64,000 nucleotides of DNA, from positions 186,001-250,000 of the forward strand of contig NZ_QJRF01000040.1 of NCBI RefSeq assembly GCF_013393345.1. The letters run 5' to 3'. The stretch comes from Pseudomonas taiwanensis. GTDB taxonomy: Bacteria > Pseudomonadota > Gammaproteobacteria > Pseudomonadales > Pseudomonadaceae. Shown here one piece after another: positions 8,893 to 17,999 of this stretch. A program made the position numbers and the translations under genes. A model generated the notes under the pieces. It was not told the DNA's origin, made no database searches, and was given only the letters and a program-made list of their open reading frames with translations. Position 1 is the first letter of the stretch; the number at the start of each line of letters is the position of its first letter.

Positions 8893-9876
8893 CTAGATCG
8901 CTCTTGAGGACAGCATTTCCTGGATCTTCTGGGTGGCCTCACGGGTCCGTGCCGCGAGCTTCTTCACCTCGTCAGCCACCACTGAGAATCCACGTCCCAC
9001 ATCACCGGCTCGTGCTGCTTCGATAGCAGCATTGAGGGCAAGCATGTTGGTCTGGTCGGCAATACCCTTGATCACGCCCACGACCTGCGAGATTTGATCG
9101 TAGGTTGCCTGCATTCCAGACACTTCCCGTGCATGGATGGTCTCGGCCAGCTTCTCGTCCGAGATGTCCCGTACGGCTCCAATGATGCGAGAAAGCGTGC
9201 CATTGCAGTCCATGACACCCTGCCCCCTTTCCCGGTACCAGACCTCCCCCCTGGATTTGTGCCTCATTCGGTACTCGACCGTATAGGGAAGGGAAAGGTC
9301 TCCCACACGCAGGTATTCGGTGACCACCTTCACGACCTGCTTCAGGTCATCCTGATTCACGATTGAGAAGTAGCCCTCCCAGTCGTCGTTGAAATCCCGC
9401 TCCGAATAGCCCACAAGTTCGCGGAACTGCTTTGACCAACGCAGCTGATTTCCCGGATGTTCCGGATCGCCGTCGACGATCAGCAGCTCCCAGCACACCT
9501 CGGTCAGTGCATTCCGGGTGACTTCCCAGACCCGTTCCTTCTCTCTGTACAGCGCCAACTGTTCGTTCAGTTCGGATAGCGTCAGGTTGCGCGCCTCGAT
9601 CTCGCGCTGCAGCTCCTGAAATTCGTCCCGGGCCGTCTGCAGGCACGCCTTCAGGTCGCAAACCAGGGCGCTTTCAATCTCTCCCTGTAGCGGCTCACCT
9701 CCAGACGCCTCCTGGAGACTGAGCCGCCGTTCCAGCACATCGAAGCTGTCACTCAGCCAGGGATACTGCTCAATCAGCCCACCCTGGAAGTCGGGGATGG
9801 GCGAACCATTCAACAAAGACGAAATTCGCGAGCTGACTTCTTCAGCCAGACGCTTCAGCTTTCTTCCGGAAAACAT
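8893..9876 (-). CDS. Soluble PAS-domain chemoreceptor-like protein with short signalling domain
   Basis: A 327-aa protein without transmembrane segments. It has an N-terminal coiled-coil region (about residues 80-120), a PAS domain (about 125-250, ending in [10 protein letters not shown]) and a C-terminal methyl-accepting type signalling tip containing [20 protein letters not shown] and [14 protein letters not shown]. The protein ends soon after the tip, so the return helix of the hairpin is largely missing compared with full receptors. Similar short PAS-MCP proteins are common in Pseudomonas. It could couple to CheA/CheW arrays or act in aerotaxis or biofilm dispersal (inference). It is convergent with the c-di-GMP gene, 30 bases apart. 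Confidence 0.85.
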   Translation of the reverse strand: MFSGRKLKRLAEEVSSRISSLLNGSPIPDFQGGLIEQYPWLSDSFDVLERRLSLQEASGGEPLQGEIESALVCDLKACLQTARDEFQELQREIEARNLTLSELNEQLALYREKERVWEVTRNALTEVCWELLIVDGDPEHPGNQLRWSKQFRELVGYSERDFNDDWEGYFSIVNQDDLKQVVKVVTEYLRVGDLSLPYTVEYRMRHKSRGEVWYRERGQGVMDCNGTLSRIIGAVRDISDEKLAETIHAREVSGMQATYDQISQVVGVIKGIADQTNMLALNAAIEAARAGDVGRGFSVVADEVKKLAARTREATQKIQEMLSSRAI

Positions 9877-9920
9877 GGGCCCTCCGCAAATACAGTGGAT
9901 TCCATCATTGGCTCGCGCGC

Positions 9921-9960
9921 AAAAAAGAAGGGGCCGAACGCCGGGTCACGACGGGGCCCC
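9921..9960 (-). terminator. Terminator downstream of the YCF48-RND operon
   Basis: On the minus strand GGGGCC (9960-9955) pairs with GGCCCC (9935-9930) and is followed by TTCTTTTTT. It lies about 75 bases past the end of the YCF48 gene and also upstream of the chemoreceptor-like gene. Confidence 0.55.
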
Positions 9961-10033
9961 AAAGGGTCACGCTCACACCTTGCGGCGCCTCGCGCAGCGG
10001 CAGGTTCCACTGGCAAGGCGAGCAATTTCTACA

Positions 10034-10999
10034 TCACTGGGCCTGCACGGGGACCACGCCACGCCGCGAGAACAGGACGGGATTGTCATTGGCATCAAGC
10101 AGCGCAGCCGTCAGCGAAACCCCATCGGCCGTACGCTGCTCCATGAAGCTCAGCCCGCCGTCGCCGCTGCGCACCATCAACCCATCCAGGCCGACCACAA
10201 CCACTTGCCGGCCGGCTACCGCCATGTCAGTGATGGAGCTCTTGCTTTTAAGGGAAACCCGCTGCCATTGCTGCCCATCCGCTGATCCATGCAGCAGCGT
10301 GCCGCGCTGGCCACCAACCAAAAGGGTCCCATCGGCCAGCACGGCGCCGGACCACAGGGTGCCTTCGTAGCCAGTGTCCAGATAGCGCCAACTTTTCCCC
10401 TGGTCATCGGAGCGCAACACCTGGCCACGTTCGGCAGTGGCAAACAGGTTGCCGTGGTCGTCCGCGAAAAGCCCCATCAGATTAAGGTCGGCGCGGCTGT
10501 ATCCCTCCGGCGCTTGCAGCGACTGCTCAGTCCAGGTTGTACCGCCATCGTCGGTGGTCAGAACCAGCGACCAGAGGCCTACGGCCACGCCCTGCCGGGC
10601 ATTGAAGAAATGCACAGCGAACAGCGGGCGATCTTCCTCACTGGACAGGCGCTGGACTTGCCAGGTGTCGCCGCCATCGCTGCTATTCAAGATCGCTCCC
10701 CAATGGCCGACTGCCCAGCCTAGCTTTTCATCAACGAAACTCACCCCGGTAAGAGGTGAAGAAAGCGGAACTGAGCGGGCCTGACGGAAACTTCTCCCGC
10801 GATCGTCGGACAGCAGTACGATGCCGTGATCACCCACGGCGACCAAGCGTCCATTGGCCCACGTAGCACTCAGCACAGTGGCCTGGGTGGCATAGCTCGA
10901 CGGGGCCGCCGGCACGGCGTCCAAGGGCGCGGCCTGCAGAGAAGCCAACGGCAGCAGAGCGGTAAGCGCGGCCCCGGCGAGTGATTTAACGAATCTCAT
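10034..10999 (-). CDS. YCF48-like beta-propeller protein, exported
   Basis: A 321-aa protein with a signal peptide (MRFVKSLAGAALTALLPLAS, cleavage near LQA-AP) and repeated YCF48/BNR-type blades such as SDDRGRSFRQA, SSDGGDTWQVQ, TTDDGGTTWTEQ and RSDDQGKSWRY. The second of two adjacent ATG codons (10999) is chosen because AGGAG is 6 bases upstream. It is the last gene of a four-gene operon with DUF1329, DUF1302 and an MMPL/RND protein. This set recurs in Pseudomonas and Burkholderia relatives near lipid or hydrophobic-substrate catabolism. The propeller may assist the RND protein in the periplasm; no biochemical role is established that I can name. Confidence 0.85.
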   Translation of the reverse strand: MRFVKSLAGAALTALLPLASLQAAPLDAVPAAPSSYATQATVLSATWANGRLVAVGDHGIVLLSDDRGRSFRQARSVPLSSPLTGVSFVDEKLGWAVGHWGAILNSSDGGDTWQVQRLSSEEDRPLFAVHFFNARQGVAVGLWSLVLTTDDGGTTWTEQSLQAPEGYSRADLNLMGLFADDHGNLFATAERGQVLRSDDQGKSWRYLDTGYEGTLWSGAVLADGTLLVGGQRGTLLHGSADGQQWQRVSLKSKSSITDMAVAGRQVVVVGLDGLMVRSGDGGLSFMEQRTADGVSLTAALLDANDNPVLFSRRGVVPVQAQ

Positions 11000-11009
11000 C
11001 ATTCTCTCC

Positions 11010-13436
11010 TCAGTGCGCCAGCGCGCCAATCATGCGTACCGGGCGCTTGCGCGGGAACACTCGCTCCAGCCAAACGGCGAAGGCCGGTAGCACAGTCATG
11101 GCCATGACCATGTTGACCATGAACATGAAGGCCAGCAGCTTGCCCATGTCGGCCTGGAACTTGAGCTCGGAGAACGACCAGGTGGCGACACCAATGGCCA
11201 GGGTGATGGCGGTGAAGATGGTCGCCACACCGACCTCGAGCAGCGCATGCTCGACGGCCTTGGTGATCGGTTGGCCGTTGGCTTGGTGCAGTTGCAGGCG
11301 GTTGTAGATGTAGAAGGCGTAATCGACACCAATGCCCACCGCCAGCACCATCACAGGAAGCGTGGCGATTGTCAGGCCGATCTGCAGCTCCTTCATGAAC
11401 CAGTAGCCGATGAAGGTGCCGATGGTCAGCGGCAGGCAGCACACCAGCACGGCACGCAAGTCGCGGTAGACCACGAACACCAGCAAGGCGATGGCCGCGT
11501 AGACGTACAGCAGCATTGGCGTCTCGCTCTTCTCCACCTCCTCGTTGATGGCCGCGAGCACCCCAGCGTTGCCCGAGGCCAGGCGCACCGAAACGCCTTG
11601 CATAGGGAACTCGGCACGGAAGGTCTTGGCGGCTTCGATCACCCGCTTGATGGTGGTGGCCTTATGGTCTGCCAAGTACAGATGTACGGCGGTCATGCTG
11701 CAATCGGCGCGCATGATTCCCGAGATACGAGCGACCTCGGTGGCCAGCGAGGAGTAGTTCATCGAGTCAATGGGGACCGTGCTCATCTTCGGATTCCCCT
11801 CGTTGTAGCCCTCGTTGAACTGGCGCATGCCGGTCGAGAACGAGGCAACCGACAGGACCCCGGGAACGCCTTGCATGGCCCACACGAAGCGGTCCTGGTA
11901 TTGCCCCAAGGCCACATTCTCGCAGGCGCCGACGACCTCGCCGGACTCATCCGACTGGACCTCGAAGACCACGCTCAGCCAGTCCAGGCCGATGTCGTAG
12001 TTACTGGCGATGGACACCGCATCGAGATTGAAGCGGGAGTCCTCGCGCAGTTCCGGCGCACCGGCCTGTAGCGTACCAACCACCCGATCATGGCTTTGCC
12101 AGACCGCCACGGCGAACACCACCCCTGCCGCAACCAGCACCAACCGGGCATTGCGCCAATCGGCGAGGCGGGCCAGGCCGTGCAACCAGCGGCTGCGGCG
12201 CTCACGGGAAATTTCCTCGGCAGCGGCGTAGCGGCCGTCGACCTTCAGCATCGAGGCCACCAACGGCAGCATCACCAGGTTGGTGATGATCTTGTAGGCC
12301 ACGCCAAGGGAGGCGGTGATGGCCAGCTCGCGCACCATGGGAATCGGGATCAGCAACAGCGTCACGAAAGACACGAAGGCAGTCACCAACGCCAGGGTGC
12401 CAGGAATCAGCAGGCCGCTGAAGCTGGAGCGCGCGGCCTGCTCAGCACTCTTGCCACAGGCGATTTCGCGCACTATGTAATTGATCTGCTGCACGCCATG
12501 GGAAACACCGATGGCGAACACCAGAAAAGGCACCAGCACAGCTAGCGGATCGAGGCCGTAGCCGAGCAGACGCAGGCTGCCGAACTGCCAGACCAGCGAG
12601 GTCAACGAGCAGCCCAGCGCGAGCAGGGTGAAGCGCACGGAATGGCAGTACCAGTACACCGCGGCGGCGGTCAGCAACAGCGCCAGCAGGCAGAACTCCA
12701 GTACTGCGGAAGCACCATCGGCGATGTCGCCGATCTGCTTGGCGAAGCCGATTATCTGGATCTCGAACTTGGCGTCCTCGAACTTCGCGCGAATCTGCTG
12801 CTCCAGGACCCGGTTGTAGGCCACGTAATCCAAGTGGGCGCCAGAAGCATCGACCTCGTTGAGTTCGGCGGTGATCATCGCACTGCTCTGGTCACGCGAA
12901 ACCAGGGTGCCAATGAAGCCTCCCTGAGCCGTGGAGCTGGCAATCTTGCCGATGATCTCTTTGTCGAGGCGCTCCGGTGTCACCGTGCCGGGAATCAACG
13001 GGTCGGCGCGGAAGCCCTCCTCGGTGATCTCGTTGACGAAAGAGTTGGGCGTCCACAATGACTGCACGCTACTGCGCGAAACGCTGGGCAGGAAGGTCAC
13101 CGCCTGGGTTACGTCATACAGGCGCTTGAGCCCCTCCACGCTCCAGATATCCCCCTCGCGCGCCTTGACGACTATGGTCAGGCGATTCGCCCCGATCAGG
13201 TCATTACGGTAGGCCCGAAAGGTCTCGACGTACTCATGACCGATCGGCAACTGCTTCTCAAAGCCAGCGTCCATGCGCAGCTGCACGGCAAACCAGGCCA
13301 TGCCTAGAGTGAAGGCGGCCAGCAGCGCCAGTACTGCCCAGCGCTGCTTGAATAGCCAATCCTCCAGGCGTGGCAGCACGCCACGCCTCTTCACTTCGGT
13401 TATTTCTACAACAGGAGTGTTCACAGCATGCCTCAC
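11010..13436 (-). CDS. RND superfamily (MMPL-type) transporter
   Basis: An 808-aa inner-membrane protein with one N-terminal transmembrane helix (about residues 34-52), a large periplasmic loop, five helices in the middle (LEFCLLALLLTAAAVYWYC onward), a second loop and five C-terminal helices, which is the duplicated RND architecture. The SSD-like GVSHGVQQINY and GIGVDYAFYIYNRL segments are visible. It belongs to the MMPL/HpnN-like branch that moves lipids or hydrophobic molecules, not to the tripartite drug pumps. The GTG start overlaps the DUF1302 stop codon; a second in-frame GTG four codons later has a better ribosome binding site. It probably works with DUF1302, DUF1329 and YCF48 proteins in import or export of a hydrophobic compound. 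Confidence 0.9.
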   Translation of the reverse strand: MRHAVNTPVVEITEVKRRGVLPRLEDWLFKQRWAVLALLAAFTLGMAWFAVQLRMDAGFEKQLPIGHEYVETFRAYRNDLIGANRLTIVVKAREGDIWSVEGLKRLYDVTQAVTFLPSVSRSSVQSLWTPNSFVNEITEEGFRADPLIPGTVTPERLDKEIIGKIASSTAQGGFIGTLVSRDQSSAMITAELNEVDASGAHLDYVAYNRVLEQQIRAKFEDAKFEIQIIGFAKQIGDIADGASAVLEFCLLALLLTAAAVYWYCHSVRFTLLALGCSLTSLVWQFGSLRLLGYGLDPLAVLVPFLVFAIGVSHGVQQINYIVREIACGKSAEQAARSSFSGLLIPGTLALVTAFVSFVTLLLIPIPMVRELAITASLGVAYKIITNLVMLPLVASMLKVDGRYAAAEEISRERRSRWLHGLARLADWRNARLVLVAAGVVFAVAVWQSHDRVVGTLQAGAPELREDSRFNLDAVSIASNYDIGLDWLSVVFEVQSDESGEVVGACENVALGQYQDRFVWAMQGVPGVLSVASFSTGMRQFNEGYNEGNPKMSTVPIDSMNYSSLATEVARISGIMRADCSMTAVHLYLADHKATTIKRVIEAAKTFRAEFPMQGVSVRLASGNAGVLAAINEEVEKSETPMLLYVYAAIALLVFVVYRDLRAVLVCCLPLTIGTFIGYWFMKELQIGLTIATLPVMVLAVGIGVDYAFYIYNRLQLHQANGQPITKAVEHALLEVGVATIFTAITLAIGVATWSFSELKFQADMGKLLAFMFMVNMVMAMTVLPAFAVWLERVFPRKRPVRMIGALAH

Positions 13437-15109
13437 AGAGAGTGCGAAACCGACAGGCCAACGTAATCCCGATCACGCAGCAGTTGGTCGTATGGGGTAT
13501 CGCCATCGTTGAACTTCGCGTAGTTCAGGCTGACTTGCCAGTTACCCGGGTTGCGCACGAAGTTCACATAGAAATTCATCGCGCTGGCGTCTCGGGTATA
13601 GGTCGAATAGATCGATGGCGTGCGGCCATTGCCCAGGGAGCGCTGGTAATAGACTCCCGGCGTCACCGTCCAGCCTGAGATGACCGTGCCGTCATAGGTC
13701 AGGCTGAAGTCGACATGCATCCCAGAGGAACTCTTGTCGCCGTGGGCTCTAGGCGGAAACTGCGACAGATCTGCAACCCAGGTGTTGCCCCCCGCAGCAA
13801 CCAGCTCCCCGTCGTAGCTGTCATGCAGCCCCGGGTATTTCACCAGCACCAGTTCCGACAGGAAGGTACCCGTACTGGCCCCGGTGAACTCGAGGAAGTC
13901 CGGGGAGTTGGCATTGGTCAGGCTGTAGATGCCCGTCAGGTGCCACTGGAACTTCTTGGTGTCCTTCCAGCACTCCCCTCCCCGTCCCGAACAAGGAGCA
14001 GGGCCAAATGCGAGGCCGGGCAAGGGATTGAGCGGTACTGCCTCCTTGGGGCGATAGGACAGCTCGGTGCCCACGGCCCAGTCGCCGATCGGCCCGTTGG
14101 CGCTGATGCCGTAAAGCATGCGGTCTTCCGGGTAGACCCATGTGGGCGCGAAAGTCGCCTGGTTGTAGTTAACCTGCGGCAGCTTGTCGTGATATCGCAT
14201 CACGTAGAAGCCGTAGTTAACGTCGCTATCCTCAGGCTGCCAGCGCACGGAGAGCCCCCATTGACCACTGTCGCGGGCATCCTTGTCGTCGTATCCATAA
14301 GCTTCCATGCCCTCGCCGATCACGTTGTAAGTCGACCAATAGCTGCCCACTGGCGGCAATTCGCTCTTGTTCCAGCCGAACTGGTAATACGCCTCGACGT
14401 TCACGCCGTAGCCCAGCCCCGTGGCGACGCTGAGCATAGGTGCCGGCAGCACGGCTTCCTTGAGCTGAACCCCTGGACTTGAAAGCGCCTGGAAGTCATA
14501 GGAGTTGGTGGCATTGATGCCACCAATTGCGAACAGGCTCTCACCCCAGTTGATGACCTGATTGCCCAGGCGCGCGCGAACCCGCTGGTCGGCCACATCA
14601 AAGCTCTTGCTTACCCACAGATCGAGTAGGCGCGCCTTGAATTTCAGTTCGTCACGCGCATCATCGGTCAACCCATCGCTGCCAATATCTGACCCCAAGG
14701 CCTGCCGGAACTGAGTTTCGGCTCCCAACGCCCCCGTCGTATCGGTAGCAGCGAAGTCACGTTTCCAGCTACCGCGCGCCATGAAGGTGAAGTCCTCGGG
14801 GAACTTCAACACCAACTCGTGGACACCCTTAACGTAGTTGGTGAACAGATCGCCCTTGCCATAGTTCATGTTGCCCTGATCGCCGATACCGGAAACGGTC
14901 GGGTCCAGGCAGCCGGCGGGCGGATTGTGGCCACCGGCACCAGCATTGATCAGGTCACACCCTGGAGACTGGGTACGCACACCCATGCCCGCCGAGATAG
15001 TTGAGTCAAAAGAGCCACGGATATTGTCCGTCTCGAAGGTAAACCCCACGGCCAGCGGTGCGGCACACGCAATGGCCAGGCCCGATGCTTGGGAAATTAT
15101 TCTTTTCAT
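13433..15109 (-). CDS. DUF1302 family outer membrane beta-barrel protein
   Basis: A 558-aa protein with a signal peptide (MKRIISQASGLAIACAAPLA) and an amphipathic beta-rich body typical of DUF1302. It opens with FETDNIRGSFDSTISAG, which matches the other DUF1302 protein of the window (at 40249) and marks the family start. It is expected to form an outer membrane channel or lipid-interacting barrel. It sits between DUF1329 and the RND gene in the same operon. DUF1302/DUF1329 pairs are found repeatedly with steroid, terpenoid, alkane and aromatic catabolic genes; uptake of a hydrophobic substrate is the usual proposal but is not proven. Confidence 0.88.
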   Translation of the reverse strand: MKRIISQASGLAIACAAPLAVGFTFETDNIRGSFDSTISAGMGVRTQSPGCDLINAGAGGHNPPAGCLDPTVSGIGDQGNMNYGKGDLFTNYVKGVHELVLKFPEDFTFMARGSWKRDFAATDTTGALGAETQFRQALGSDIGSDGLTDDARDELKFKARLLDLWVSKSFDVADQRVRARLGNQVINWGESLFAIGGINATNSYDFQALSSPGVQLKEAVLPAPMLSVATGLGYGVNVEAYYQFGWNKSELPPVGSYWSTYNVIGEGMEAYGYDDKDARDSGQWGLSVRWQPEDSDVNYGFYVMRYHDKLPQVNYNQATFAPTWVYPEDRMLYGISANGPIGDWAVGTELSYRPKEAVPLNPLPGLAFGPAPCSGRGGECWKDTKKFQWHLTGIYSLTNANSPDFLEFTGASTGTFLSELVLVKYPGLHDSYDGELVAAGGNTWVADLSQFPPRAHGDKSSSGMHVDFSLTYDGTVISGWTVTPGVYYQRSLGNGRTPSIYSTYTRDASAMNFYVNFVRNPGNWQVSLNYAKFNDGDTPYDQLLRDRDYVGLSVSHSL

Positions 15110-15129
15110 GTCGGCACCCTAATTCGCGG

Positions 15130-16554
15130 TTATCGCTCGCTGATGGAGCGCAGGTTGTCGGAGGTATAGAAGTCGCGCTTCATGCGCGGGTTGTTGCCGC
15201 CCTCGGTGATCCAGCGGTGGTCATCCTTGCCCGCGCCAACCGAGGTCATGTCATACAGATAACGACCATCGACCAGGTTGTACTGAACCTGAGCCTCCAT
15301 ATCGCAGCTGCCGGTCTCGTACACCGGGATGGTGAAGCCCTCACGCACCTTCCAGATCTGCCCCTGCTTGTCGTAGTCGACCGCCATCAGGCCGTTCCAG
15401 CTGTCCTCGTCGATGTAGAACACGCGCTTCGGCGCCTGGTGACGCATACCCTGGCGCACGGTGGCCTCGACCACCCAAACGCGGTGTTGCTCGTAGCGAC
15501 GGAACTCGGGCGCGATGGCGTCGTCCTTGGCGAAGCTCTCGACCTTTGCAGAGGTGTCATAGGCGCCGAAGGAGTTGTAGGGCACGATCAGCTCCTGCTT
15601 GCCGACCAGCTTCCAGTCGAAGCGATCCATCGGGCCGTAGAAGATGTTGGACTCATCAATGGTGTACTGATTGTCCAGACCGATTTGCGGTGCGTCATAG
15701 GAATAAGCCGGCATGCGACGCACCCGACGCTGGCCTGGGAAGTAATAGAAGGTAGTGGTCTGCTCACCCGCCTTGGTGGTGAGCACGCCGGCCTGACCGG
15801 CCAGCGAAACCGGATCGAAATAGGAGAAGTAGGTCGCTGTCTCCAGACCATCGGTCGAGGAAAACAGCTTGCTGCCCTTCTCGCCCCAAGGCGTGAACAT
15901 TGTCCAGTCCAGTGAGGTGTTCAGCCAGTCGCCTCCGGCCTTGCGCGGGGAAATACCGGAGATGGTCTTGGTCATGTGAAAGCCGACGCCACGGTAGTGC
16001 ATCTTCATGTTCCACATCACTTCCGCACCAGTAGTGGGCTGCGGGAAGGGGATGCCGGGGACGTGGGCCTCTTCCAGGGCAAGACCGCTTGCGTCGAGCT
16101 TGGCGAAGCCTACGTTCTTCCTGGTGTTTTCGGCGACGAAATCAGGCACACCGCAGCTGCGACGGGTCGGGTACACGTCCATGCGATAGCCTGGGATCTT
16201 CTTGAACAACTCCAACTGCCCAGGCGAAAGCTTGCTCGCGTATTTCGCAACGTTGTTGGAGTCGATGCTGAAGAGCGGCTTGTCATCCTTGAACTTCCAG
16301 TGCTGGCCACGCACCTGGCCGTAGCTCCACCCCGAATCCTGCTGACCCGGCGGCGCCCAGGCTGGAATCACCCCATCAGCACTCGCGGCAACCTCCCCTC
16401 CCAACGGCGTTAGCGTGGTGCCCAGCAGGGATGCATCGCTCTCCGCAGCCTGAACCGAACAGAAGGCGGCCGATGCCGCCAGCGCTACCAGTAGTTGCCT
16501 GACTCCACCTGCGATGGAGTTGCCGACATCGGGGCGCTGAATCACGTCTTTCAT
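15130..16554 (-). CDS. DUF1329 family periplasmic protein (LolA/LolB-like)
   Basis: A 474-aa protein with a signal sequence ending near FCSVQAAES, then the DUF1329 opening LGTTLTPLGGEVAASADGVIPAW shared with the second copy at 42181. Later conserved stretches include YKQGQIW-like turns and FYIDEDSWNG. The fold is related to outer membrane lipoprotein carriers, so a role in shuttling hydrophobic ligands across the periplasm is plausible. The start at 16554 is chosen for a GAGGA sequence 8 bases upstream and a correctly placed signal peptide. It is first in its operon and faces the TetR gene at 17016 across 460 bp that include a strong palindrome. Confidence 0.87.
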   Translation of the reverse strand: MKDVIQRPDVGNSIAGGVRQLLVALAASAAFCSVQAAESDASLLGTTLTPLGGEVAASADGVIPAWAPPGQQDSGWSYGQVRGQHWKFKDDKPLFSIDSNNVAKYASKLSPGQLELFKKIPGYRMDVYPTRRSCGVPDFVAENTRKNVGFAKLDASGLALEEAHVPGIPFPQPTTGAEVMWNMKMHYRGVGFHMTKTISGISPRKAGGDWLNTSLDWTMFTPWGEKGSKLFSSTDGLETATYFSYFDPVSLAGQAGVLTTKAGEQTTTFYYFPGQRRVRRMPAYSYDAPQIGLDNQYTIDESNIFYGPMDRFDWKLVGKQELIVPYNSFGAYDTSAKVESFAKDDAIAPEFRRYEQHRVWVVEATVRQGMRHQAPKRVFYIDEDSWNGLMAVDYDKQGQIWKVREGFTIPVYETGSCDMEAQVQYNLVDGRYLYDMTSVGAGKDDHRWITEGGNNPRMKRDFYTSDNLRSISER

Positions 16555-16640
16555 TGGGAGGTCCTCATGGGGCTTTAACCGGCGACCGGAGCTTCCTGGA
16601 AGGAAGAATCGGGCTGTGCCAGACTTCTGGTCATTCGACT

Positions 16641-16667
16641 TGATCACTTGACCAAGTCAATCGATCA
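16641..16667. promoter_or_regulatory. 27-bp operator-like palindrome upstream of the DUF1329 operon
   Basis: The arms TGATC (16641-16645) and GATCA (16663-16667) enclose the inner arms TTGAC (16648-16652) and GTCAA (16656-16660) around a CAA centre. Only two base pairs of the dyad fail. It is 87 bases upstream of the DUF1329 start codon, in AT-rich intergenic DNA between the operon and the divergent TetR gene, which makes it the best candidate operator for that TetR protein. The rest of 16668-17015 shows no gene. Confidence 0.6.
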
Positions 16668-17015
16668 AAAGCAAACCATGTGCCAATCAGAAGAAATGAT
16701 TTTTCTCTTTATATATCAATAACTTAATTTTTTATAACAACTGTGATGTGGTACTTGAACACCCACCACGCACCAATTTGCGTCAAGCGCATGCACCAAC
16801 CTGGGAATTTACGAAACGAGTGTTACCTAATTCAACTATGCAGAAGAAGACAGACACCGGGTACGCATTCCACGCCGAATGGCTTTGCTAAAGCATAGGC
16901 GCCATTAACAGATACATATCGCTCCATGACGCCGCGAAGTGGCATGGGGTAGCATCCGCCGGCGCTGCCCCAACCCGGGCATTGGCGGCATAGCGACAGG
17001 AACGGAGAGACTTTC

Positions 17016-17597
17016 ATGGCCAGAGTGGGCGCTGAACTTCGCAGGCAGGATTTCGTGAAGGCGACGGTCAAGGTGATCGCCGAGCATGGCGTGGCCAATG
17101 CCACCACACGGCGAATCGCCGCTGAAGCCGGTTGCCCCCTTGCCTCGTTGCACTATGTATTCCGGACCAAGGACGAGCTTTTCTATGCCGTCTACGAATC
17201 GCTCTTCACCCTGCCCCAGCAGACCCTCGACCAAGTACCTGCCGGAACGACCCCGTCAGAGACGGCGGCGGAGATGCTGCGCCAATTGGTCAACTGGTTC
17301 TCAACCAATCCAGAACTGGCCCGGGCGCAGTCCGAACTGTTCTTCTGGACCATGCGCAACCAGCCTGAGATGGCCAGCAAGATCTACTCCGTGGGTGTCG
17401 AGGCAACTGAACTGGCCCTTGAGCGCACCATCGGCAACCGTCTCGACCAAGCGGCGCTCAAGGCCACCAGCCGCACACTCATCCTGCTGTTCGACGGCCT
17501 GCTCGTAGCCTGGACCGCCCACAGCGACCTCGAGCGCCTGAAGGCGGAAACCGAAACGGCCTGCCAAGCGCTGGCCTTGCTGGTGGGTAGTCACTGA
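17016..17597 (+). CDS. TetR family transcriptional regulator
   Basis: A 193-aa TetR protein. The DNA-binding domain is at residues about 8-55 (VKVIAEHGVANATTRRIAAEAG then ASLHYVFRTKDEL). The C-terminal half is helical with no recognisable ligand signature. It is divergent from the DUF1329-DUF1302-RND-YCF48 operon, with a 27-bp palindrome in the shared region, so it is probably the repressor of that operon. The ribosome binding site is a weak GGAG about 10 bases upstream. Confidence 0.87.
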   Translation: MARVGAELRRQDFVKATVKVIAEHGVANATTRRIAAEAGCPLASLHYVFRTKDELFYAVYESLFTLPQQTLDQVPAGTTPSETAAEMLRQLVNWFSTNPELARAQSELFFWTMRNQPEMASKIYSVGVEATELALERTIGNRLDQAALKATSRTLILLFDGLLVAWTAHSDLERLKAETETACQALALLVGSH

Positions 17598-17671
17598 GTC
17601 TGCAGCACTCGGGGGCTCCTACCAGCGTGAAAGCATGGGAACCCTCGCAGGATCCCCATAGGACGACAGCG

Positions 17672-17893
17672 TCAGTGCCCACCTGTTCGCAGGTGCCGGA
17701 TGGTTCCTCTATCCAAATACAGCCGCGACTCGCCAGTAACTGCTAGGGCCATATGCTCCAGCAGCTTGTTCATGTGGGTGAGCTGGGCCAAGCGCTTGTC
17801 CTGGCTCTGGCCATGGAAGTAGCGGTAGTAGATCTGCTGGACGATGCCGGCTAGGCGGAACAGGCCGTAGGTGTAGTAGAAGTCGTTGGGCCG
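17672..17893 (-). pseudogene. C-terminal remnant of a phosphotransferase-family gene
   Basis: The minus-strand frame encodes RPNDFYYTYGLFRLAGIVQQ and HMNKLLEHMALAV, which match the C-terminal part of the aminoglycoside-phosphotransferase-like proteins that accompany acyl-CoA dehydrogenases in Pseudomonas. Nothing of the kinase core (about 270 residues) precedes it. Upstream (17894-17999) the homology stops abruptly and the plus strand carries a short open tail ending LKQMFLHGAGV, of unknown origin. This is a deletion or rearrangement scar inside an acyl-CoA catabolism locus. Confidence 0.6.
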
Positions 17894-17999
17894 CTTCTTC
17901 GCGGCGCAAGGTATCGGAAGCGGCCAGTGCATCGGCCGCGACCCTCAAGCAGATGTTCCTGCACGGCGCCGGAGTCTGATCGGCGCCTTTCCGCCCCGA

